A stretch of 64,000 bases of DNA from the NCBI GenBank assembly GCA_025024175.1, contig QCXZ01000041.1, positions 39,551,786-39,615,785 on the forward strand. The letters run 5' to 3'. Under the pieces are notes generated by a model that was given only the letters and a program-made list of their open reading frames with translations, was not told the DNA's origin and did no database searches. This document shows positions 56,568 to 64,000 of this stretch, piece after piece. The stretch is from Rhyzopertha dominica. Taxonomy: Eukaryota; Arthropoda; Insecta; Coleoptera; Bostrichidae. Position numbers and translations under genes: made by a program. Numbering within the stretch: the first letter of the stretch is position 1; each line of letters starts with the position of its first letter.

Positions 56568-56759
56568 AAATTTACAACAATCGAATTGCACCAGAAATGT
56601 TNAAAAGTATGGGACNAGAAGGGGGGAAAGTGCATGACAAAAATATTTAACATGGCATGGAATAAAGGAGCAGTACCAGATGACTGGAAAATGGGGATAA
56701 TTGTATCAATACATAAAAAGGGAGACACAAAAGAATGTGGGAACTATAGATGAATTACA

Positions 56760-57188
56760 TTGTTAAGTGTAGTAGCAAAGGTTTATGAAAGACTGATTGA
56801 AGCAAGATTAAGAGAAAAGTTGGAACCACAATTACAAGAAGCACAAAGCGGGTTTAGAAGAGGGCGAAGCACCCAGAACCATATATTTACGATTAAACAA
56901 ATGGCGGAAAAGATAGGCAAAGAAAATGGAATCTGTTTAGCATTCCTGGACATAGAGAAAGCATTTGATAACATTCCTAGGAAAGTGGTCTGGGAAAGTA
57001 TAAAGAAAATAGGTGACACAAAAAATTATGTCAGAACAAACAACATGGAATCACGGGATTTTCAAGTAGTGGATGAATTAAGGCAATGGGGGGGGGGGGG
57101 TGTTAAGCCCAACACTGTTTATCTTGGTAATGGACGATATATTGTGGGAACTACACAACAAGGCCAACGAAGTCAAATTAGGGTATAG
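56760..57188 (+). pseudogene. LINE RT, first palm segment
   Basis: 142-codon frame containing the fingers and first palm: SGFRRGRST at about residues 31-39 and AFLDIEKAFD at about residues 62-71 with the first catalytic aspartate. After VWESIKKIG it loses similarity through a short deletion. At the poly-G tract it runs out of frame (residues after about 110 are not LINE-like). Confidence 0.75.
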
Positions 57189-57885
57189 AAAATTTAAGGT
57201 GGTAAAGCTAGCAGAATGCGCATTTGCAGATGACCTGATGATCTGTGCAGAAAATGAAGAAAAGTTACAACAAAATGCAGAGTTGTGGGAGAATAAACTA
57301 ACAAAAAATAAAATGTTAATAAATACGACCGAGGCTAAAACAATGGTCATAGGAAAGGAGGACAAAAGGATAGACATAACAATAAATGGGAAACAAATAG
57401 AACAGGTTAAAAGTTTTAAATACCTAGGAGTTACAATACAAAGCAATGGAAGTATGGATGAAGAAATAAATGAAATAATTACTAGTGCAATAAAGGTGTA
57501 CCACTCACTAAACAGGGCGTTAATAAGTAAAAAGGAAATAAGTGAGAAGACAAAAATGACGGTATACAAGACCATTTATAGACCAATATTGACATATAGT
57601 AGTGAAAGTTGGGTGTTAAGTGATAGACTTTTAAGTAGACTGCAGGCAACAGATATGAAATACTTGAGAGGTGTTAAACGGGTGACTAGAATGGACAGAA
57701 TAAGAAACGACAGAATCAGAGAAGAACTGGAAATAGAGTATATTAAACAAACTATGGAAGATAATAAATTAAAGTGGATCGGGCACTTGGTGAGAATGAA
57801 CGAGGAAAGACCAGCAAAACTAGTGTGGGAGGCAAAAGTACAAGGAAAGAAAAGAGATGAAGACCGCAGAAGACATGGAACATGA
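57100..57885 (+). pseudogene. LINE RT, second palm, thumb and C-terminal segment
   Basis: 261-codon frame, the longest in the window. LSPTLFILVMDD at the start, the catalytic FADD at residues 43-46 within AECAFADDLMI, KTMVIGK (block after FADD), FKYLGVTIQ at about residues 108-116, RPILTYSSESWVL, then the C-terminal RGVKRVTRMDRIRNDRIREE and KWIGHLVRMNEERPA. The terminal basic segment and conserved tail (LRKRNPIWDETRR, KWKKIVQKTV) continue in another frame to 58028. Confidence 0.8.
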
Positions 57886-58029
57886 CAGTGGCTGAGGCCT
57901 TGAGGAAGAGAAACCCCATCTGGGACGAAACTAGAAGAATAGCAAAGGACAGGACTAAGTGGAAGAAAATAGTACAAAAGACAGTAAATGAGCGAGAGAC
58001 ACTGCATACCTTTACACCCTATGGGTAAA

Positions 58030-59050
58030 AAAGAAAACGGATTGTATATACAAGGTCCGCCACCTAAAACTGCCCAGGCTCGTATTTTCTTTATTTTTTT
58101 AAAAGATAGCTTAGTGGGCGTCCAAAAATCTTTTTTCAGATTATCATATTTTGTATTTAAAGTTAATTTTTGTAAATATTTTTTAACCTTACCCCGTATA
58201 ATAAATATTGCTCCATAGTTGAATGCCGACTTTTGTCTTCTTCAATTTGTGTCATTACCATTTATGCGTAATTTTTACTCCTTCTTAGCGCAAACAAGAA
58301 AAACTAGTCGTCGCCATGTTCTGTAAATAGGGTTGTTCAGAATTTTTTAAGTGTTAGTTTAGTAGCTTATTACGGTACAAATNGTGCCTACATACTCATC
58401 GCTGCACACAAAACCCCAAAATTTTAAGTAACTTTTAAATATATCACCTACAAAGTTATTACAACTCATACTCTTAATACCATACCTTACATTACAAGAG
58501 GAAAAAAGAAACAGTTGGCTCCTTAGGAATAATTTACGCAATAATAGCAATTACATTTATTGTATAAGCTCATCATATATTTACTGTAGGAGTAGACATT
58601 GATACTCGAGCTTGTTTTCACCTCAGCCGCAATAATAATCTTGCTTCCTACAGGAATGAAGTTATTTAGATAAGCAATAACTCATGGAATACAAATAATT
58701 TGATTACTCCGCATCAATATTATGATCGGCAATATTCCTATTAATATTGCTAATCCATGCCATGTTAAAGGTTCCCCACAGAGCCGGGTGGGGGATGGCA
58801 TGGTGTTGCCCACAATTATAATTGTCGAAAAGAAGGATTAACAGAAGTAGTTATAGCAAATTCATCCATTGATATTATTCTCCACAATACACACATTTAC
58901 ACTACGTTCTATCTAAAAGAGCAGTATATGCAATAATATGGAGTATTTAAGCTATTAGCCTAATACAAAAAGGCCTAAAATTTTAAGCGAAATTATTTTG
59001 TTGCTCAACTTAATCATCCCTTAACTGAGTACAACGTAGAGGTCCTGTAA
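58030..59050. other. No recognised feature
   Basis: AT-rich sequence; two short ORFs without domains and one ambiguous base. Confidence 0.3.
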
Positions 59051-59054
59051 GTGC

Positions 59055-59345
59055 CTTTCAGAAAAAAATTATTTTGACAGGAGGTCTACCATCCAGTTTT
59101 CGTGGGCCCTTTCAAGCACTTCTTTCAATTTGGGAAATACACAGTAGTCAGATGAAACCAATTCAAGTAAATAGGAAGAATTGTCAACCAGTTCAAACCC
59201 CAAATCGCAAATATTTTTTATTGGAATATACGTGTAGCCGTATGGTCCAACAAGAACAGGACGCTTTTTTGTTATGAAGCAATGCATCGAGCATATTGGA
59301 ATATTTTATCGCGTTTTCACTATAAGCCTGGAACGTTAATTTTCC
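59055..59345 (-). pseudogene. mariner-family transposase scrap
   Basis: The minus strand reads KYSNMLDALLHNKK, then in the next frame KKRPVLVG, NICDLGFELVD, and SSDYCVFPKLKEVLERAHEN. Compare YY-x-x-LL-x-x-L, KRP, -x-LGFELVDHPPYSPDLAPSDYCLFPKLKE in mariner-type transposases. The HDNAP motif and the SPDLAP segment are badly altered, so both catalytic regions are lost. The fragment covers the C-terminal third only. Confidence 0.55.
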
Positions 59346-59389
59346 ATCGTAATGGCCCTCCGGTTTCATTATCTATATAGTGATATGTG

Positions 59390-59960
59390 ATACTATTAAT
59401 AGACAAAGAGTAGTGACGTAACCAACGAGTTTGCGCTCTGGAAAAAGTAATACTCAGTAGGTGCCAGTTTATATCACACTCTACATAATTTTCCTTTCTT
59501 TCTTTCTATGTCAACAAAAACATTTAGTCAATAAACCCGCCTGGGTTGCTATGTTATATTCATGTGGCACTTCCCGGACTCAGAGCAAATACTAGAGGTA
59601 ACAATCGCATGTTTTGTGTCATCAGGTGCAGGGTTGTTCATTGTTTGTGGGTTTGTTCTTTTTATTCAGCTGACACTCGCCGGACTCACAACAACAACAA
59701 CACCAGAAGTATTACAATCACAACATTGGCGACTATTCGGCATCTCTTTTCCCAAATATTTTTGCAGAATTTTGTGAATTATTATTGTATTTCCTTCTCC
59801 ACTTCACCACTGAAGATGACACCACTACTAGCCCAAGAAACTGAACCAAGAACTTTTCCAGCCGATTTTTGGATCGGGAACTTTTTTGGCTTTAAAGAGT
59901 CAGTGTTACCCTTTCAATCGAACACAGATTTAACTCGCAGTTTGGACACGCATTGAAGCA
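59390..59960 (+). other. Possible LTR and leader of an LTR retrotransposon (weak)
   Basis: A stretch starting TGATATGTGATACTATTAAT contains AATAAA (59530) and ends ATCACAACA. It is followed by TTGGCGACTATTCGGC, which could be a primer-binding-site-like junction. A short frame beginning MTPLLAQETEPRTFPADFW starts at 59817. No second LTR or pol sequence is present, so this rests on layout alone. Confidence 0.2.
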
Positions 59961-60222
59961 TTCTGGAATCCATTTCGCAGAAATTTATTTCATACCTAAA
60001 TCGACATGAATAATCTAATGATCTCCTTCCGTCAGTCTGACAATATTATGCTAACGACTGCATCGACGATATAGGTCTTCCAGACCTCTGTTCATTTTGA
60101 ATGGTAAACTAAGGAATCTAATAGGAAGGGAGGACATCATGAAGCGTATTGCTCATATCATTGTAAATCTCCTGACCACATCTTTTACATAATTCAACTT
60201 TTTGACGTGAAACTATTTACTA
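59961..60222. other. No recognised feature
   Basis: No ORF or repeat recognised. Confidence 0.3.
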
Positions 60223-60464
60223 ACATGTCTATGTTATGCTGTCTGCATCGCAATCATTTTCAGGTATATCTATTTCGCTGTCATTACAGCTCATCAGGTA
60301 GTAATGCCGTCAGTATAAAGTAGTACCCATTAAGGCAGCTAGGTGGCTTTGTCATCGTGTCAGTGTAATGCTGACAGATAGCATTGCCATCCAGCTGTAA
60401 TGACAGCGAAATAGATCTCTCTGTAGTTGGTTGAGGTGCAGACAGCATAATAACATAGACATGC
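60223..60464. repeat. Hairpin repeat with about 70-bp arms
   Basis: The left arm 60223-60291 and right arm 60393-60464 are inverted copies. The inner 24 bases are perfect (60268-60291 against 60393-60416; ATCTATTTCGCTGTCATTAC...). The outer part (ACATGTCTATGTTATGCTGT against its complement) differs by one short insertion. The loop holds CATTAAGGCAGCTAGGTGGC. Probably a non-autonomous foldback or MITE. Confidence 0.7.
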
Positions 60465-60579
60465 ATTTTAATATATGTTGCTTCTTGCCCGTTAGCAAAA
60501 GTGTCGTGGGGTCCTGCTGTCAGGTTGATGTATGCAGGTGCATGCCAACTTGTCAGATTACAGGTCACTTGCTTTAGGA

Positions 60580-60640
60580 AGTATTACCCATTAAGGCAGC
60601 TAGGTGGCTTTGTCGTTATGTCAGTTCATTGCTGACAGAT
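60580..60640 (+). repeat. Direct repeat of the hairpin loop sequence
   Basis: ACCCATTAAGGCAGCTAGGT and the following GCTTTGTCG...GCTGACAGAT repeat the loop segment at 60319-60379, 261 bases downstream. This suggests a partial second copy of the same element. Confidence 0.65.
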
Positions 60641-61404
60641 GAGACTGTAATTTATTTTTCTACTAATATTTAATAACATTTCTAAAAGAACAAAATATAT
60701 TGCTATGGAAACGGAATTTTGTTATACTGCATGCTAACATTTAATTTATCATCATAATTTATTTATCAATAAACTTTTGTAGCAGGAATTCTTCAATCAT
60801 CTTCTCTATTTACTCAAGAAGGAAGAAAAGTAAATAAAAATATTTATTATTCACAGCAGTAAAAATTACATTCTTCCGCACCACTTCCTAGGATTAATAG
60901 TTATACCACGATGATACTCAGATTATTGCGCTTATTATCCTACATTAAATATAATCTCCAATTGACTCAATTATAATAACCATCAGTATATAGTAAATGG
61001 TGCATATCGAAGATGGAACAGCTCAAAATCACATTTGAAGAAATGGTAATCAAAACTCCCTAAAAACATTTGCGAAAGTAGGAAAACTAAACGGCAAGAA
61101 TCGAGTATACGAAATAAGGTTAACATAAAAAGATGCTCTAAACGAAGATTAAAAGGAACAGAGCGAGACTTAACGGAAGAAAGTAGAGACATAAGCCGAT
61201 ATTATAGAAAATCCAGAAACGAATAAATAAAGAGAAGGGTTGTTAATATCGGTAACGAGTACCTTCTCCTATAAAGTATATAATAGTGCGAGGTTCCTGC
61301 GGACCGCAGAGCTAAAGAAGGAGCAGAATCGGCCTCAATGAGGACGAAAATGCCAAGAAACAGAACCAATTGTGGGAGAAAATGAAGATCAGCAAGTACT
61401 GTAA

Positions 61405-61440
61405 TAGTTTAGTAGTAAGTAAGTAAGTAAGTAGTAGTAA
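61405..61440 (+). repeat. Short (GTAA)n/(GTA)n microsatellite
   Basis: A few tandem copies of GTAA followed by GTA. Confidence 0.7.
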
Positions 61441-61489
61441 TAAACTTAAATGGAAGAGTAGGGGAAAGAGGCGAAACGACTTTAGTACT

Positions 61490-61665
61490 ATGCGGGGTGG
61501 GACAGACGAGGATTAGTTGGCAATATCTATCTTTATTTCTACCTACTGGTCCTTACACCCTAAAACCGTTTATCAACATCTGTTTTGAAGATGGGGACGA
61601 AACGAAGAATCCTTAATTTAGACTTTACATATTGCTGACTATTCAACGTCTGTCCCACCCCGCAT
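61490..61665. repeat. Hairpin/MITE-like repeat, 176 bp
   Basis: ATGCGGGGTGGGACAGACG at 61490-61508 has a perfect inverted copy at 61647-61665. Pairing continues less perfectly for about 18 more bases (GATTAGTTGGCAATAT against GAATAGTCAGCAATAT). It is non-coding. Target duplication not clear. Confidence 0.7.
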
Positions 61666-61669
61666 TTTT

Positions 61670-63690
61670 GCTTGGCCAGTTTTTGCACCAAGGATTTCAA
61701 TTTCAGTTTTGGTAATAGAAGATGTCTAGATGTCTACTATGTCTGGAAGTTGCTAAAATAAATAAAATTAGTAAGTGTTAAAATATATATAATGACATTG
61801 TACTAACAGTATCCTAAACTGGTAAGTTTCCGCTAGTCTCGAAACAAATTGGTATAAATAAGAAGTAAGTTAATTATCTGCTGTTAAATAGTATTGTAAC
61901 GACCATAAAGAAAATGTTTCCAAAGAATTTCCACATATAAATCTCAAAGGAACAAAGTGTTCTCCTGTCGGACTCTATCAAAAAGAAAACGACTGTATCA
62001 GAAACATGAAGTTCGCTTTACCGTTTGTTTACAGCGAACTGATAGGTTTTTACTTACCTCTTCCAGTTTTCATGAGATACTGAGTTTTGTAAACTTTAAC
62101 ATCTCTTTGAAGATAGATTGCTTAATAACATACTGTTGCCATAACAACTCACTGCAGCGCTGAAAACGTTGAAAGATATACACTGCAATAAAACACCTTC
62201 TATGCAAGTACTTCTAGTATTGCGTATACTTTGAATTCTGGATCTCTTTTCTACATGTTACTTGATATCTACCTACAAGCTCATATGTATAGTATATTAT
62301 AATTTATAACAGCAAGAAATCAAAACTGTACCATGGCAAAATACAAAGTAGGGTGTTGCTTAGAAAATTTTTTTAACTACACTGAGGTTGTTATCCTACA
62401 AGGTGTATATTTACGTTTAAAATCGTGTGGGCATATTCCATGATACCATATTGAAAAAAACTAAAACGTCATGTGAAAAGAAACAATAAAGAATTAGTAC
62501 TGTTGCGAAACATGGACAGATAAGAGCAAAACAGAGTAGCGTAACCTAAAAGTGCCTTTAAATTCCACAAAGAAAGGCACATTGTAACAATTAAATTTTC
62601 CGAAACATTTTCGAGTTTACTATGGGGCTTTTTACTCAACACTTTTCGAAAACATAAGCATTTCTGGCCAATGCCGCATTTTCTCGAGTTAATTGTGGAA
62701 TATCACCTTTAAGAAGATTGCAATTTTAAATAATCTACAATTGTCCACCAAATATGGCAACACCGCCGCTTTCCTAATTTCATTTTTTAATGACGAGTTC
62801 TAACGTTTTTTTATGAATAGACAACACGGTCAGGCAGTAAACAAACATTCTACACGACGATATGGGCGCAGCTTGATGTCGTGTTAGCTTTGAGGTGATG
62901 AAGATTTTTTCTCCTGTGGGAACGGGATAAAAAATTTTACACGCATCTTCGGACGACTTGTGTATAAATGAGTGGCCATATAATCTCAAATGGTATGGCC
63001 CGCGTGAAGATTTTATGGACGTATAAAGCCTTGTAAGTAATTTTGATTAAGTGTACACAATTTTTCAATCGCAGGTATTTTGCAGGCGGCTTTACAGCTC
63101 CTGCACCTTATGTGGACTACCTGAATTTTATTCCGATGATTAAATAAGAATGCCGGGTTAATAAAATTAGAAGTTTTAGTACTAAAATTTATTAGGTATT
63201 TAGGGTAACCTGACTACTATTCAAGGTGACGGCATATATTTTCTGTTCTTGACGCTCAATAATTTGTGATCAAACCACAATGGAACGTAGTTATAATGGT
63301 TACTTCTTTAAAATAAAAAATAATAAAATTACGAATGAAGATAGCATACCTATTGAATTATTGATAGCGTCATCAATACTTTTAAGTGAATGATTAAAGG
63401 TATTCTGAAAACTGTCAACTATGGATCGAACCCATAGTCGATAAATTTAATAAAAATTTCGATTGCATAAGACGAATCTAGTTAATTAAAAATTAATTAG
63501 AATATGTAAAACTTACAGGGAAAACTTGTCTCACAATTCGCCAGCAAAACTATGGATTTTACAATTTTTACTTTTCAAATATAACCTGCCTTAGAATAAC
63601 TTATGAGCAATTACCGTATTTATTCTTAACAAGTACATGTAAATCAAACTTTACTTCGGTTCACCTAAATTTTGATAACCATAAAAATCT
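61670..63690. other. No supported gene
   Basis: AT-rich sequence with ORFs of at most 69 codons. At 63418-63440 a palindrome AACTATGGATCGAACCCATA contains a perfect tRNA B-box (GGTTCGATCC on the minus strand) but no A box was found at the right distance. Confidence 0.3.
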
Positions 63691-63695
63691 CTTCC

Positions 63696-64000
63696 AAGAA
63701 TTCTGAGAATTTTAGTAACACTAAGGAATTAAAAGGAAGACAAACAGAAACGGCAATTTTTAAGCAAGCTGCGTTGAGAATATCGCTAGGTAAAGGAACT
63801 GAAGAAAAGCGCCAATGCGACATTTTGCCAATAATCAATTATTTGTAGTATGCCAGAAATCAAGTCCTCGTATTCAAGGATCCGGAGAATATCAGTAAAG
63901 CTAGGCAATTAAAGGGAGACAAACGATAACATCAAAGGTAGGCAAATGGACGAAAGAAAAGTGCCTATTCAGTTATTTTTGTGGTATTTCAGAAATCTTT
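63696..64000 (+). repeat. Tandem repeat of 180-bp period, running off the window
   Basis: The segment starting AAGAATTCTGAGAATTTTAG (63696) recurs exactly 180 bases later as AAGGATCCGGAGAATATCAG (63876). It is followed in both by CTA-GG-AATTAAA and GA-GACAAAC, and later by AGAAAAG-GCC and CAGAAATC. About 1.7 units are visible, moderately diverged; the array probably continues beyond the right edge. Confidence 0.6.

Larger units (their letters stand above)
56570..58028 (+). mobile_element. RTE-like LINE, most complete RT in the window
   Basis: 5'-truncated. The order of blocks is APEM, FNMAWNKGAVPDDWKMGIIV, HKKGDTKECGNYR, ITLLSVVAKVYERLIEARLR, QSGFRRGRSTQNHIFTIKQM, AFLDIEKAFDNIPR, VLSPTLFILVMDD, FADDLMICAENEE, SFKYLGVTIQSNGSMD, LTYSSESWVL, MKYLRGVKRVTRMDRIRN, WIGHLVRM and a basic tail, ending at the stop 58026-58028 (HTFTPYG). 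Defects: a stop where GITLLS is expected (about 56750), a small deletion before the RQGG motif, a G-run causing a frameshift at about 57089-57101, and a frameshift at about 57870. No endonuclease part and no clear tail. Confidence 0.82.

Noticed and set aside
57078..57575. 165-codon minus-strand ORF with membrane-like composition
   Set aside because: It is antisense to the LINE reverse transcriptase; the hydrophobic look comes from the complementary strand of A-rich codons.
59390..59960. Gypsy-type LTR retrotransposon
   Set aside because: Listed only as weak: no second LTR, no pol, and the primer-binding-site reading is based on a short string.
63418..63440. tRNA gene or SINE (perfect B box GGTTCGATCC on minus strand)
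   Set aside because: No A box at the expected distance and no cloverleaf; the palindromic context explains the match.

Overview
This is repeat-dominated, AT-rich animal DNA, almost certainly from an insect or another arthropod. I could not support a single complete host protein-coding gene. No reading frame longer than about 260 codons is intact, and every longer frame that I recognise belongs to a transposable element. The mix of elements (Jockey/CR1-, R1- and RTE-like LINEs, Penelope-like elements, mariner, pogo/jerky, hAT with a BED finger, TA-target MITEs and a foldback element) is typical of insect genomes. The species cannot be named from the sequence.

Layout. 1-1.4 kb: LINE relic on the minus strand, then a THAP-like fragment. 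3.4-4.7 kb: a TA-target MITE inserted in the terminal repeat of its own sibling. 5.0-5.4 kb: CpG-rich island. 5.6-7.4 kb: decayed hAT transposon inside an (AAT)n microsatellite, followed by LINE pieces (7.45-7.87, 9.73-10.68 kb) and a second CpG-rich island (10.85-11.28 kb). 13.1-15.0 kb: more copies of the first MITE, again nested. 16.0-16.8 kb: mariner relic. 17.7-19.6 kb: R1-type LINE relic with YADD and RNase H traces. 23.7-26.4 kb: an RTE-like LINE on the minus strand, split by a plus-strand LINE and by a second MITE family.

26.5-34.6 kb is the most striking block. It holds a head-to-head tandem array (unit about 121-138 bp), then a 3.3-kb foldback element whose arms are tandem 147-bp units, with identical 9-bp target duplications. 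A 2.1-kb hAT-like element with an exact 8-bp duplication follows.

35.6-37.4 kb: Penelope-like element with a hammerhead-like motif. 38.0-38.5 kb: LINE tail and a tRNA-derived SINE. 42.3-44.5 kb: second copy of the second MITE, then a pogo/jerky-type transposon. 51-53.8 kb: mariner and LINE scraps and an AT-rich palindromic element. 54.4-55.6 kb: second Penelope-like element flanked by inverted pseudo-LTRs. 56.0-56.3 kb: the best candidate for a host exon. 56.6-58.0 kb: the most complete LINE open reading frame. 59-61.7 kb: mariner scrap and two hairpin repeats. A 180-bp tandem repeat starts at 63.7 kb and runs off the window.

No genes form a pathway here. The relationships that matter are insertions of one element into another, which give a relative order of events. 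All family assignments come from reading motifs by eye; none was checked by database search.
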